Below, one piece after another: positions 37,013 to 45,958 of a stretch of DNA of 64,000 nucleotides (the first letter of the stretch is position 1; each line of letters begins with the position of its first letter). The notes beneath the pieces were generated by a model that ran no database searches, had not been told where the DNA came from, and saw only the letters and a list, made by a program, of their open reading frames with translations. The stretch covers positions 136,355 to 200,354 of the forward strand of contig NZ_PYBV01000001.1 in assembly GCF_003205615.1 (NCBI RefSeq), in the 5' to 3' direction. The stretch is from Micromonospora arborensis (GTDB taxonomy: Bacteria; Actinomycetota; Actinomycetes; Mycobacteriales; Micromonosporaceae). Position numbers and translations under genes: made by a program.

Positions 37013-38497
37013 TCAACTGGACGCGGCGCTTTGGTACGGATCGACTCCGGTACCCACCGCGGCCGTGCCGGACGGATCGGCGGCCGACGACGGCCCGGCC
37101 GAGCGTCGGTGCAGGGTGGTCAGCGCGACCAGCAACGCGGCCAGCACGAGTCCGGCAGCCACGGCGAACGCCGTCCGGTAGCCGCCGGCCAGCGCGGCAG
37201 TCTCGGTCCAGCCGGCGGCCCGCAGGCCGTCACTGCGAGCGGCGGCCAGGGTGGCCAGCGCGGCCAGGCCGACCGCGCCGCCGATCTGCTGGGTGGTGTT
37301 AGCCAGGCCGGAGGCGAGCCCGGCGTCCGCGTCGGTCGCGCCGGCCATGGCCAGGGTGGTGACGGCCGGCAGGGTCAGACCGCCGGCCACCCCGAAGACC
37401 AGCATCGCGGGGAGTACGTCGGCGACGTAGGCACCGTCGGCGGGCAGCCGGGCGAGCAGCAGGAAGCCGATGGCTGCCAGGCCGAGCCCGGCCAGCAGCA
37501 TGGTCCGGGCCCCCCAGCGGGCGATCAGCCGACCGGCCAGGCCGAGCGACACCACCGCGATCACGACCGGGGTGGGCAGGAAGGCCCAGCCGGTCGCGGC
37601 CGCGTCCAGCCCGAGCACCAGTTGCAGTTCCACGGCGAGCAGGAACTGGAAACCGAAGTACGCGCAGATCATGAGGAACTGCACGGCGTTCGCCGCCACC
37701 AGACCCGGAACCCGCAGCACTCGCGCCGGCAGCAGCGGGGTCGCCGCGACCCGTTGACGTAGCGCGAACCCGCCGAGCAGCAACGCCGCGAGGGCCACCG
37801 CGCCGAGGGTTCGGGGGCTGGTCCAGCCGTGCTCGCCCGTCCCCACGATGCCCAGCACGGCGGCCATCAGACCGGCGGTGGCGAGTAGCGCGCCGGGCAG
37901 GTCCAGGCCGGCCCGCAGGCCGATCCCCCGTTCGGCGGGGAGCCTGCGGACGGCCGCGAGCAGGATGGCCGCCCCGATCGGCAGGTTGACCAGGAAGATC
38001 GCCCGCCACCCGGCCACCTCGGTGAGCACCCCGCCGGCGACGGTGCCGACCGACGCACCGGCCGCGCCGGTGAAGCTGAAGACGGCGATGGCGCGGGCAC
38101 GCTCGGCCGGTTCGGGATAGAGCCGGACGATCATGCCGAGGCTGACCGCCATGGCCAGCGCCCCGCCGACGCCCTGGCCGAACCGCGCGAGCACCAGCAG
38201 GGCCGGCCCGGTGGCAACGGCGCAGGCCAGTGAGGCCAGGGTGAACAGCGCGACGCCGGCCAGGAAGACCCCCCGCCGGCCGAGCAGGTCGCCGAGTCGG
38301 CCGGCGAGCAGCAGCAGCCCGCCGAACGCGACGAGGTAGGCGTTGACCACCCACGCCAGGCCAGCCGCGGTGAAGCCCAGATCGCGTTGCACGGCGGGCA
38401 GCGCCACCGCCACGACGGTGCCATCCAGGATGATCATCAGGCTGCCGGCGCAGAGTACGAGCAGCGCTGGCCAGCGGGACGGAACGACGCGGTCCAT
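37013..38497 (-). CDS. MFS drug exporter, DHA2 (14-helix) family
   Basis: Predicted multidrug:proton antiporter of 494 residues with about 14 membrane helices. The DHA2 hallmarks LDGTVVAVALPAVQRDLG in helix 1 and GRLGDLLGRRGVF in loop 2-3 are present, and helix 5 has GASVGTVAGGVLTEVAGWRAIFLVNLPIG. I chose ATG 38497 because AAGGAGGGG lies just upstream; the open frame to 38548 is untranslated leader. It is divergent from an HxlR regulator 77 bp away, so drug-induced control is likely. Confidence 0.9.
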   Translation of the reverse strand: MDRVVPSRWPALLVLCAGSLMIILDGTVVAVALPAVQRDLGFTAAGLAWVVNAYLVAFGGLLLLAGRLGDLLGRRGVFLAGVALFTLASLACAVATGPALLVLARFGQGVGGALAMAVSLGMIVRLYPEPAERARAIAVFSFTGAAGASVGTVAGGVLTEVAGWRAIFLVNLPIGAAILLAAVRRLPAERGIGLRAGLDLPGALLATAGLMAAVLGIVGTGEHGWTSPRTLGAVALAALLLGGFALRQRVAATPLLPARVLRVPGLVAANAVQFLMICAYFGFQFLLAVELQLVLGLDAAATGWAFLPTPVVIAVVSLGLAGRLIARWGARTMLLAGLGLAAIGFLLLARLPADGAYVADVLPAMLVFGVAGGLTLPAVTTLAMAGATDADAGLASGLANTTQQIGGAVGLAALATLAAARSDGLRAAGWTETAALAGGYRTAFAVAAGLVLAALLVALTTLHRRSAGPSSAADPSGTAAVGTGVDPYQSAASS

Positions 38498-38574
38498 GAA
38501 CCCCTCCTTGGTGCACGATTTGTTACCGAGGTCATCGTCTGTGACCATGGACCGGAGCGGAAGGAGGCACTTTG
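38498..38574. promoter_or_regulatory. Divergent promoter region, exporter / HxlR
   Basis: The 77-bp gap holds both ribosome-binding sites and an inverted repeat GGTCA-N7-TGACC at 38530-38546 that could bind the HxlR dimer. TTGTTA (about 38519) is a possible -35 on the plus strand. Confidence 0.4.
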
Positions 38575-39006
38575 ATGTCCCAGAGGAACAGCGATGTGTC
38601 CGCGCCGATCGAGACCGAGCTGGCCTGCGCGGCCGAAAACGTGCCGTTCACCCCGGGTCAGGCTCGGGCGTGCACCGTCCGCGAGGTGCTCGACCGGGTC
38701 GGCGGGAAGTGGAGCATCGGCGTTCTGGTGGCCGCCTCCCACGGGCCGGTGCGCTTCACCGAGTTGGAGCGGCACATCGAGGGGATCAGCCGCCGAATGC
38801 TCACGCTGACGCTGCGCAACCTGGAACGGGACGGCCTGTTGCACCGCACGGTCTACCCGACCGTTCCGCCCAAGGTCGAGTACACCGCCACCCCGATGGC
38901 ACTGGAGCTGTACGAGTCGCTGGTGGCGCTGACCACCTGGGCCGAGCGCCACCGCCGGGCCATCGCCGAGGCGCGGACCAGGTACGACGCCGAGCACACC
39001 GGATAG
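38575..39006 (+). CDS. HxlR-family winged-helix regulator
   Basis: A 143-residue DNA-binding protein. The HxlR core reads VREVLDRVGGKWSIGVLVAASHGPVRFTELERHIEGISRRMLTLTLRNLERDGLLHRTVYPTVPPKVEYTATP. A conserved Cys lies just before it (ACTVREV), which in related proteins senses oxidants or electrophiles. AAGGAGG is seven bases before ATG 38575. Divergent to a DHA2 exporter, it is the likely repressor of that gene. Confidence 0.9.
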   Translation: MSQRNSDVSAPIETELACAAENVPFTPGQARACTVREVLDRVGGKWSIGVLVAASHGPVRFTELERHIEGISRRMLTLTLRNLERDGLLHRTVYPTVPPKVEYTATPMALELYESLVALTTWAERHRRAIAEARTRYDAEHTG

Positions 39007-39040
39007 CACCGCCGGGTGTGGTGAACGCCACCGCTTCCGT

Positions 39041-39075
39041 CTGACCGATCGGTCAGGGTCTGACCGATCGGTCAG
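39041..39075. promoter_or_regulatory. Twin 16-bp TetR operators
   Basis: Two identical perfect palindromes, CTGACCGATCGGTCAG, at 39041-39056 and 39060-39075, 19 bp apart centre to centre. They lie directly upstream of the TetR-MMPL operon and are the obvious autoregulatory operators; the spacing puts two dimers on nearly the same DNA face. Confidence 0.8.
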
Positions 39076-39101
39076 GCATGCTGGTCTGCGGGGGTGGACC
39101 G

Positions 39102-39692
39102 ATGATGGCGAGAGCGGTGTCCGAAACGCACGGCGAGATCCTCGCCGCGGCGGCGCGACGATTCGCGGTGACCGGCTACCGGGGCACCTCCCTGCAGGAC
39201 ATCGCCCGCGAGGTCGGCTGCTCCAAGGCCACCGTGCTCTACCACTTCGCCAACAAGGAAGCCCTGCTCGCCGAGCTGATGGCACCGGCCATCGCCGTGC
39301 TGCAGGACCTCGACGACCAACTCACCGACCTGACCGGCGCGGCCGCCCAGGAGGTCGCCGCAACCGGCTTCGTCGACCTCGCGGTCCGGTTCCGACGCGA
39401 GATCGCGGTGCTGCGCGGCGAGTTCCCGGAGCTGCTGTGCCAGCCACCCTTCGCGCACATCCAGCGGATCTCCGAACGGCTGCGGGACGCGTTGGCCGGG
39501 CACTCCGACCGGCCGGGACCCCGGATCGCCGCGCTCGTGCTGCTCGCCGGCATCTCCGAGGCATGCGCCGAGTTCGTCGACATCCCCGACGACGAGTTGC
39601 GCGCCGCCCTGCTCACCCTCGTCCGGCGGGCCATCGAACCCGTCGACGCACACCTGCCCCGACAACCCACGACCGAGGACAAGGACTCCTGA
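39102..39692 (+). CDS. TetR-family regulator of an MMPL pump
   Basis: About 196 residues. The HTH is ILAAAARRFAVTGYRGTSLQDIAREVGCSKATVLYHFANKEALL, a textbook TetR N-terminus. The ligand domain has no recognisable specificity. Adjacent ATG codons at 39102 and 39105 follow GGGGGTGG; an upstream in-frame ATG at 39078 sits just three bases after the operator pair and would add eight residues. The stop overlaps the MMPL start by one base (TGATG). Autoregulation through the twin palindromes is likely. Confidence 0.9.
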   Translation: MMARAVSETHGEILAAAARRFAVTGYRGTSLQDIAREVGCSKATVLYHFANKEALLAELMAPAIAVLQDLDDQLTDLTGAAAQEVAATGFVDLAVRFRREIAVLRGEFPELLCQPPFAHIQRISERLRDALAGHSDRPGPRIAALVLLAGISEACAEFVDIPDDELRAALLTLVRRAIEPVDAHLPRQPTTEDKDS

Positions 39693-41902
39693 TGGCCACC
39701 CTGCTCTACCGGCTCGGCCGGGGCGCGTTGCGCCGGCGACGGCTCGTCGTCGCGCTCTGGCTCGTCGTACTCGTCGTCGCCGGCCTGGCCGCGGCGACCC
39801 TGCGCGGCCCGACGGCGAGCAACTTCACCATGCCCGGCACCGAGAGCCAGCGCGCGCTCGACCTGCTGACCGAGCAGTTCCCCGCGGCCAGCGGCGCCAC
39901 CGGCACCATCACGATCAAGGCACCCGCTGACGGCCAACTGACCACCCCGCAGGGCCAGGCCGTGGTGCAGGAGCTCGTCCAGCAGGCCTCGGCACTGCCC
40001 GGCGTGGTCGGCGCGGTCAACCCGTTCCAGGTCGGCGCGGTCACGCCCAACGGCCGGTACGCGCTGGTCCAGGTCCAGTTCGCGACCGGCGGGGACGACG
40101 TGACCGACGCGCAGCGCACCGCGTACGAGCAGGTTGGCGCTTCGGCCAGGGCACAGGGTTGGCAGGTCGCCCCGGGTGGCGAGGTGCTGGGTGGCGAGCC
40201 GGAGATCGGCTCCACCGAGGCGCTCGGCGTACTCGTCGCCGCGATCGTCCTGATCATCACGTTCGGCTCACTCGTCGCGGCCGGAATGACCATGCTCAAC
40301 GCGCTGATCGGCGTGGGCGCCGGAATGGCCGGGCTGTTCGCGCTGAGCGGCGCCGTCCAGCTCACCAGCACCGCCCCGATCCTGGCGCTGATGCTCGGCC
40401 TCGCGGTCGGTATCGACTATTCGCTGTTCATCACCTCCCGGCACCGGCAGAACCTGCTCGACGGCCTGTCCCCGGAGGAAGCGGTCGGCCGGGCCGTGGG
40501 CACCGCCGGCTCCGCGGTGGTCTTCGCGGGCGCCACCGTGGTCATCGCGCTGGCCGGGCTTGCCGTGGTGGACATTCCGTTCCTCACCGTGATGGGTCTC
40601 GCCGCCGCCGGCACCGTCACCGTCGCGGTCCTCGTCGCGATCACCCTCCAGCCGGCACTGCTCGGCTTCGCCGGTCGCCGGGTACTCCCCCGTCGGCTGC
40701 GCGCCGTCGCCACCGACGACACGGTTGCCGGCACCACCGCACCGGCCCAGCAGACGGACACCGCGACCGAGGACCAGTCCCGGTTCGGGTTCCGCTGGGC
40801 GCGGCTGGTCACCCGATTCCGCGTACCGGTCATCCTGGTCGGCCTGCTCGGCCTGGGCCTGCTCGCGCTGCCCACGCCGGACATGCGGCTGGCTCTGCCG
40901 GGCGCCTCGACGGCGGCCGTCGGCTCACCCGCCCGGGTGGCGAACGACCTGACCACCGAGGGTTTCGGAGCGGGCTTCACCGGCCGGCTCGCGGTCGTGG
41001 TCGCCGGTGACACGCCACAGGCCACCTCGGCCGCCGTGCCGCAGGTGACCGCGCTGGTGCAGCGCACCAAGAATGTTCTCGCGGTCGCGCCGGCCCAGCT
41101 CAGCCCGGACGGCCGGACCGCGCTGCTCGGCGTGATCCCGAAGACCGGCCCGACCGACGAGGCCACCGAAACCCTGGTCCACGACATCCGCGGCTCGGTC
41201 GGCGGGATCCGCGACGCGGACGTGCTCCTCACCGGCGTCACCGCGATCGGCATCGACGTCTCCGAGAAGCTCTCCGACGCGCTACCGATCTACCTGCTGC
41301 TGGTGGTCGGGCTGTCGGTACTGCTGCTGATGCTGGTGTTCCGCTCGCTGCTGGTGCCGGTCAAGGCCGCGCTGGGCTTCCTGCTCACCGTCGCCGCCAC
41401 GTTCGGCATCACGGTGGCGGTCTTCCAGCAGGGACACCTCGCCGACCTGGTCGGACTGGACACGCCGGGCCCGCTGATCAGCTTCCTGCCGATCCTGCTG
41501 ATCGGCATCCTGTTCGGGCTCGCGATGGACTACGAGGTGTTCCTGGTGTCCCGGATGCGGGAGGACTTCGTACACGGCAAGTCCGCCCGGCAGGCCACCA
41601 TCAGCGGCATGGGACACGGCGCGCGCGTGGTCACGGCCGCCGCACTGATCATGATCTCGGTCTTCGGGGGCTTCGTCTTCCTGGAGGACCCGGTGATCAA
41701 GTCGATGGGCTTCGCGCTCGCCATCGGTGTCGCCATCGACGCGTTCGTGGTCCGGATGACCATCGTCCCGGCGGTGATGTCGCTGCTCGGCGACCGCGCC
41801 TGGTGGCTGCCGAGGTGGCTCAACCGCGCTCTCCCCAACGTCGACATCGAAGGCGAAGGCCTCCGCACCCACCTGGAAGACCGCACCCCGACGCACGTCT
41901 GA
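39692..41902 (+). CDS. MMPL-family (RND) membrane transporter
   Basis: A 736-residue lipid or drug exporter of the MmpL/actinorhodin-pump type. Plan: helix 1, an extracytoplasmic loop, helix block with GLAVGIDYSLFITSRHR (about 235-252), a cytoplasmic linker (about 345-370), helix 7, second loop, and a second block with FGLAMDYEVFLVSRMRED (about 610). The two Asp-Tyr motifs form the proton relay. It is translationally coupled to the TetR gene. The substrate is unknown. Confidence 0.92.
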   Translation: MATLLYRLGRGALRRRRLVVALWLVVLVVAGLAAATLRGPTASNFTMPGTESQRALDLLTEQFPAASGATGTITIKAPADGQLTTPQGQAVVQELVQQASALPGVVGAVNPFQVGAVTPNGRYALVQVQFATGGDDVTDAQRTAYEQVGASARAQGWQVAPGGEVLGGEPEIGSTEALGVLVAAIVLIITFGSLVAAGMTMLNALIGVGAGMAGLFALSGAVQLTSTAPILALMLGLAVGIDYSLFITSRHRQNLLDGLSPEEAVGRAVGTAGSAVVFAGATVVIALAGLAVVDIPFLTVMGLAAAGTVTVAVLVAITLQPALLGFAGRRVLPRRLRAVATDDTVAGTTAPAQQTDTATEDQSRFGFRWARLVTRFRVPVILVGLLGLGLLALPTPDMRLALPGASTAAVGSPARVANDLTTEGFGAGFTGRLAVVVAGDTPQATSAAVPQVTALVQRTKNVLAVAPAQLSPDGRTALLGVIPKTGPTDEATETLVHDIRGSVGGIRDADVLLTGVTAIGIDVSEKLSDALPIYLLLVVGLSVLLLMLVFRSLLVPVKAALGFLLTVAATFGITVAVFQQGHLADLVGLDTPGPLISFLPILLIGILFGLAMDYEVFLVSRMREDFVHGKSARQATISGMGHGARVVTAAALIMISVFGGFVFLEDPVIKSMGFALAIGVAIDAFVVRMTIVPAVMSLLGDRAWWLPRWLNRALPNVDIEGEGLRTHLEDRTPTHV

Positions 41903-41913
41903 CCCCAACCGAC

Positions 41914-41951
41914 AGTGGAGGTGTGGTGCCCGAGGGTGCCACACCTCCACT
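41914..41951. terminator. Bidirectional terminator, MMPL / Ere-like
   Basis: A perfect 13-bp stem AGTGGAGGTGTGG (41914-41926) with 41939-41951 between convergent genes. A further GTCTGAC/GTCAGAC pair flanks it. Confidence 0.85.
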
Positions 41952-41954
41952 ACG

Positions 41955-43211
41955 TCAGACGCCTGCTGGGTAGGTCTCCATCTCGCCGGGGGCTGCCGGG
42001 ACCTGCAGCGGGTGCAGGGCGGTGGTTTCGTCGCACCAGATGAAGGCGTCGTAGCGGTCACCCAGCCGCGTCGGCACGTAGTTGCCCCAGGACTCGAAGG
42101 ACGGGTCGTAGACGACCCCGATCGCCCGGTGGTCCGCGGTGTCGGTCACCCAGCCTGGCTGGTCGTCCCCGCCGAAGATCAGCACCGCTCGCTCCGGCAT
42201 CAGTTCGTGCAACCGCCGCTCGACCGACCCCTGCCGGGCCGGCGGCACCACCATCGACTCGGGAGGCGACCCCCACCGGGGAGCGGCGATCACCGTGCCC
42301 CGGTAGCTACCGAAGCCGATCAGGGCCACCGCGTCGTCACCGTGCCGTTCCCGGGCCAACTGACCAATGTTGACCATCCCGTCCGCGGCCATGTCGGTGG
42401 CCCGGGCATCCCCGACGTGCGTGTTGTGCGCCCAGACGATGCCTCGGGCTTCCGGGCCGTACCGGTCCAGTAGCCGATCCAACGTGTCCTGCATGTGGGT
42501 GTCCCGGATGTTCCACGAGTCCGGCCCGCCGGCCACCATCGCCCGGTAGTAGCGCTCCGCGCCGGCCACCACCTCCGCGTTCTGCCAGGCCGAGAAGCGA
42601 TCCGGACCGTCGTTGAGGGCGTGTTCGCGGGTCCGGGCGAGTAGCCGGACGACCTCCTCCTCGCAACGGGCGGAGACGAACCGGCTGGCCGCGCCGTACT
42701 CCTCGACCCTCTTGCCGTACGGCTCGAAGCAGCGGTACGCGTCCTGCGCCGCCTCCAGCGACGTCGGGTCCTCCTCCCCCAGGTAGTCGAAGATCGCCTG
42801 CATCGACTCCCAGAGGCTGTACACGTCGAGCCCGTGGAACCCGGCGCGCTGATCCTCCGGACGCTCCACATTCCAGGCCCGCAGCCAACTGGCGAACCGG
42901 GCCACCTCGGCGTTGGCCCACATCCAGGTCGGCCACCGCTCGAACTGCTCGAGCGCGAGTTGCGGCTCGAGTGCGCCGCCCGGCGCGGCGGTCACCGAAC
43001 GGTGCACCCGGTCACAGTCCGGCCAGTCGCCCTCAACGGCGACGAAAGAGAAGCCGCACTCCGCGATCAACCGGCGGGTGAGCTGCTCACGCAGCCGGTA
43101 GTAGTCGTAACTGCCGTGGGTGGACTCGCCGATCATCACCACCCGGGCGTCCCGAACGCGCTCCAGCAACGGGTCGAAGTCGCTCGGCGCGCCGAGCCGC
43201 TGAACCAGCAT
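41955..43211 (-). CDS. Erythromycin esterase-family protein
   Basis: A 418-residue protein of the EreA/EreB superfamily. The first conserved block is VVMIGESTHGSYDYYRLREQLTRRLI, with the catalytic-type Glu and His, and later blocks are GFSFVAVEGDWPDCDRVH, FHGLDVYSLWESM, IVWAHNTHVGDARATDM and LIGFGSYRGTVIAA. Many chromosomal members, often annotated as succinoglycan-type, do not inactivate macrolides, so resistance should not be assumed. ATG 43211 was chosen; an in-frame GTG at 43268 is possible. Divergent from a DUF2795 gene. Confidence 0.85.
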   Translation of the reverse strand: MLVQRLGAPSDFDPLLERVRDARVVMIGESTHGSYDYYRLREQLTRRLIAECGFSFVAVEGDWPDCDRVHRSVTAAPGGALEPQLALEQFERWPTWMWANAEVARFASWLRAWNVERPEDQRAGFHGLDVYSLWESMQAIFDYLGEEDPTSLEAAQDAYRCFEPYGKRVEEYGAASRFVSARCEEEVVRLLARTREHALNDGPDRFSAWQNAEVVAGAERYYRAMVAGGPDSWNIRDTHMQDTLDRLLDRYGPEARGIVWAHNTHVGDARATDMAADGMVNIGQLARERHGDDAVALIGFGSYRGTVIAAPRWGSPPESMVVPPARQGSVERRLHELMPERAVLIFGGDDQPGWVTDTADHRAIGVVYDPSFESWGNYVPTRLGDRYDAFIWCDETTALHPLQVPAAPGEMETYPAGV

Positions 43212-43339
43212 GCCAGCGGCTACCCGACCGCCGCTGCGGCAAACCGTGGGCGCGTCACGGCCCGACACGCCGGCCGCCGGGCCGTCGTGCGGGCCGGTCC
43301 GGACGGTGTACGCCCAGCGCGAGCGGGTAGCCGGCCGAC

Positions 43340-43531
43340 ATGACCGTCACCGGGGTTCAGTTGCAGGAGTACCTGGCCGGGCTCGACTACCCGGTCTCCC
43401 GGGAGGACCTGGTCCGCTGGGGGCAGGAGAACGGGGCAAGCACGGCGATGTTGCAGATGTTGCAGGCGTTGCCGGCGGAGCAGTTCGACTCACCGGACGA
43501 GCTGAACGCCGCGCTGACCACCCTCTCCTGA
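43340..43531 (+). CDS. Small DUF2795 protein
   Basis: A 63-residue soluble protein of unknown function: VQLQEYLAGLDYPVSREDLVRWGQENGAS and LQALPAEQFDSPDELNAAL are typical DUF2795. It is helical and acidic. The family is small, actinobacterial and often single-domain. It stands divergent from the erythromycin-esterase-like gene and upstream of the metallophosphatase gene, with no evident operon partner. Confidence 0.85.
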   Translation: MTVTGVQLQEYLAGLDYPVSREDLVRWGQENGASTAMLQMLQALPAEQFDSPDELNAALTTLS

Positions 43532-43682
43532 CCTGGTCGAGGTCAGTTCGTTGCTGAAACTCTGACGGGTCTACACGGCGAGGTCGCGTGCATGTCGACG
43601 CGAATTCGCCCTGGGTCGCTACCTTTCATGATCAACATCCACTTCCTTCGAAGGGATGTCGGTGACCCAGGTAAGGACCACA

Positions 43683-45908
43683 ATGCCCACTCCACACAGC
43701 AACGATCCGGCTGTCAGCCGGCGCCTGCTCCTCGGCGCGGCCGGCGTCACGCTCGGCACCCTGACCGCGCCCGGTCTGCTCGCGACCTCCGCGTCCGCCG
43801 CGCCCGCCGGACCTCCCGCGCCTCCCGGCAAGCCCCACCCGCAGGCCCCGCAGGGGTTCGCCCTGGTCTCCGACACCCACCTCAACCCCACCGCGCCGGC
43901 CCGTACCGACACCATGCGGGCCGTGTTCCAGGCCATCGCCGAACGCGACCCGGCGGCGGTGCTGCACTGCGGAGACATCACCGACTCCGGCTCGCCCGCA
44001 CAGGTCGCGCTCTACCAGTCGACCGTCCCGGCGGAACTCGCGGGCCGCATCCACTACACCCCCGGTAACCACGAGGTGCGGTGGGACGTCTCGGCCAAGG
44101 AGGAGTACCACCGGGCCTTCGGTGCCAGCCAGCAGTCATTCGACGTCTGCGGCGTGCACGTGGTCGCGCTCGACCCGACGATGCTGCTGCAGGAGCCGGG
44201 CCACTTCGGCGGGGCCCTGCTGGACTGGCTGGAGAAGGACCTGCGCCGGGTCCGGAAGAACACCCCCATCGTGATCTTCCAGCACCACCCGGTCGGGGAC
44301 GCCTGGTACTACGCCGACGACCAGGACCGCTTCCTCGAACTGGTCGAGCGGTACGACGTACGGGTGGTCTTCGCCGGGCATGTGCACGCCGAGGCGGTAC
44401 GGCCGATGAACGGTCTGGTCGAGATCACCCTGAAGGCGGTGAAGGACAGCCCGCACTACTACTGGACCGAGCGCACGAACGACGGGCGCGGCGAGCCGCA
44501 GCTCGTGGTGACCCGGGTCGACCTGCTCGCCACCGGCGGCACCACCACCACGACGGTGGCGACCGTCCCGCTGACCGGCGCGGGGCCGGGCGCCGACGTC
44601 GAGCCGGCCACCGTCCAGGTCTCCGCCGCCGGGGCGGCATTCGCCGTCCGGGCCACCTTCGGTCGGAACACCCCGGTGGCCGTACGCGCCCACGTGGTGG
44701 CGGAGACCGGCTTCAGCGGCACCGTCAACACCCCCTTCACCGAGCTGACCCGCGCCGGGGCGCACTGGCAGACCTCGCTGGACGCCACGGCCCTGCCCCC
44801 GGGCACCCATCAGGTGCGGCTGCGCGCGGTCGCCTCCGACGGGAGCTGGTGGGACTCCGTCCGCACGGTGCAGCTCGCCGGCGCCGGCCCCCGGGTGGTC
44901 TGGGAGACCGCTCTGGACGGCGCGGTGCAGGGCGGGCTGAGCACCGCTGGCGACCTGGTGGTGGCGGGCTCGACCGGCGGCGTCGTCACCGCCTGGTCGA
45001 TGCGACACGGGCGGGCGAAGCAGCGGTGGACGGTCCGGAACGGTCCGGTCTACCGCGAACCGGTGATCGCCGACTCGACGGTCTTCGTCCCCGGCGCCGA
45101 CCACACGGTGACCGCGCTGGACGCCGGAACAGGTCGGCGTCGCTGGCAGGTCCGTACCGCCGAACCGGTCCTCTCCACGCCCTCGCTGGCCCGGATCGAC
45201 GGCATGGGTGTGCTCCTGGTGGCGGCCGGCACGACGCTGCTCGCGCTGGACCCGGCCACCGGCCGGGAGCGCTGGCGCGCGGCGATCGGCGGGTTCGCCG
45301 CCGGCCGGCCCGCCTGCGACGGCGAGCGGGTGTACGTCGGTGCGGGTGACGCCCGCGCCCACGCGTTCGATGCCCGGACCGGTGCCCCGCTCTGGGCCTT
45401 CACCACCCGGGCGACGACGGACCCGAACGCGGCCCTGCTCTACGGCCCGTGGGACGACCGGACCGTGCTGGTGCCGAACGGTCCCGTGGTGGTCTCCTCG
45501 GTCTCCGCGACGTGGGGTCTGGACCGGGCGACCGGTACCACGCTCTGGTCGGTGCCGGGCTCGTCGATGTACGCCGGCCCGCGACTGGCGACGGTCGGCG
45601 GGTCGACCGCGCTGCTGCTGATCCAGGAGCGCGGCGCGACGCTGCTCGTCGACGCGGTGAGCGGTGCGACCCGCTGGCAGACCCAGCTGGGCTTCCCGGT
45701 CTTCAACTCCGGTGCGGTCATCGACGGCGACACCGCCTGGGTGCTGGGTGTCAACAGCCAGGTCGGCGCGTTGGACCTGAACACCGGTCGACTGGACCGG
45801 CTGGTGAAGCTCGGCACCGGCTACAGCTTCTCCACGCCGGTGCTGGTCGACGGTCAACTGGTGGCCGCCGACCAGAACGGCCGGGTACGCGGCGTCGACC
45901 TCGCCTGA
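43683..45908 (+). CDS. Tat-exported metallophosphoesterase with PQQ-type beta-propeller
   Basis: A 741-residue exported hydrolase. Tat signal: SRRLLLGAAGVTLGTLTAPG then an Ala-rich cleavage site. The calcineurin-like phosphatase domain (about 60-300) has SDTHLN, HCGDITD, GNHE (about 128), FQHHP and GHVHAE (about 233), all metal ligands. An Ig-like segment (about 300-405) leads to a PQQ-like seven-bladed propeller (about 410-740) with repeated ALDAGTGRRRW, ALDPATGRERW and FDARTGAPLW motifs. The propeller probably binds a glycan or scaffold rather than PQQ. ATG 43683 follows AAGGA; a GTG at 43656 is less likely. Confidence 0.88.
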   Translation: MPTPHSNDPAVSRRLLLGAAGVTLGTLTAPGLLATSASAAPAGPPAPPGKPHPQAPQGFALVSDTHLNPTAPARTDTMRAVFQAIAERDPAAVLHCGDITDSGSPAQVALYQSTVPAELAGRIHYTPGNHEVRWDVSAKEEYHRAFGASQQSFDVCGVHVVALDPTMLLQEPGHFGGALLDWLEKDLRRVRKNTPIVIFQHHPVGDAWYYADDQDRFLELVERYDVRVVFAGHVHAEAVRPMNGLVEITLKAVKDSPHYYWTERTNDGRGEPQLVVTRVDLLATGGTTTTTVATVPLTGAGPGADVEPATVQVSAAGAAFAVRATFGRNTPVAVRAHVVAETGFSGTVNTPFTELTRAGAHWQTSLDATALPPGTHQVRLRAVASDGSWWDSVRTVQLAGAGPRVVWETALDGAVQGGLSTAGDLVVAGSTGGVVTAWSMRHGRAKQRWTVRNGPVYREPVIADSTVFVPGADHTVTALDAGTGRRRWQVRTAEPVLSTPSLARIDGMGVLLVAAGTTLLALDPATGRERWRAAIGGFAAGRPACDGERVYVGAGDARAHAFDARTGAPLWAFTTRATTDPNAALLYGPWDDRTVLVPNGPVVVSSVSATWGLDRATGTTLWSVPGSSMYAGPRLATVGGSTALLLIQERGATLLVDAVSGATRWQTQLGFPVFNSGAVIDGDTAWVLGVNSQVGALDLNTGRLDRLVKLGTGYSFSTPVLVDGQLVAADQNGRVRGVDLA

Positions 45909-45914
45909 GTGCCA

Positions 45915-45946
45915 GGGCGGGGCCCCTCGTCAAAGGGGTCCCGCCC
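45915..45946. terminator. Bidirectional terminator
   Basis: Stem of 13 bp with one G-T pair (45915-45927 with 45934-45946) between the convergent metallophosphatase and oxidoreductase genes. Confidence 0.75.
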
Positions 45947-45958
45947 GGCTGCCGTCCG

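Noticed and set aside
41955..43211. Confirmed macrolide resistance gene
   Set aside because: Family membership alone does not show macrolide esterase activity; many members act on other substrates.
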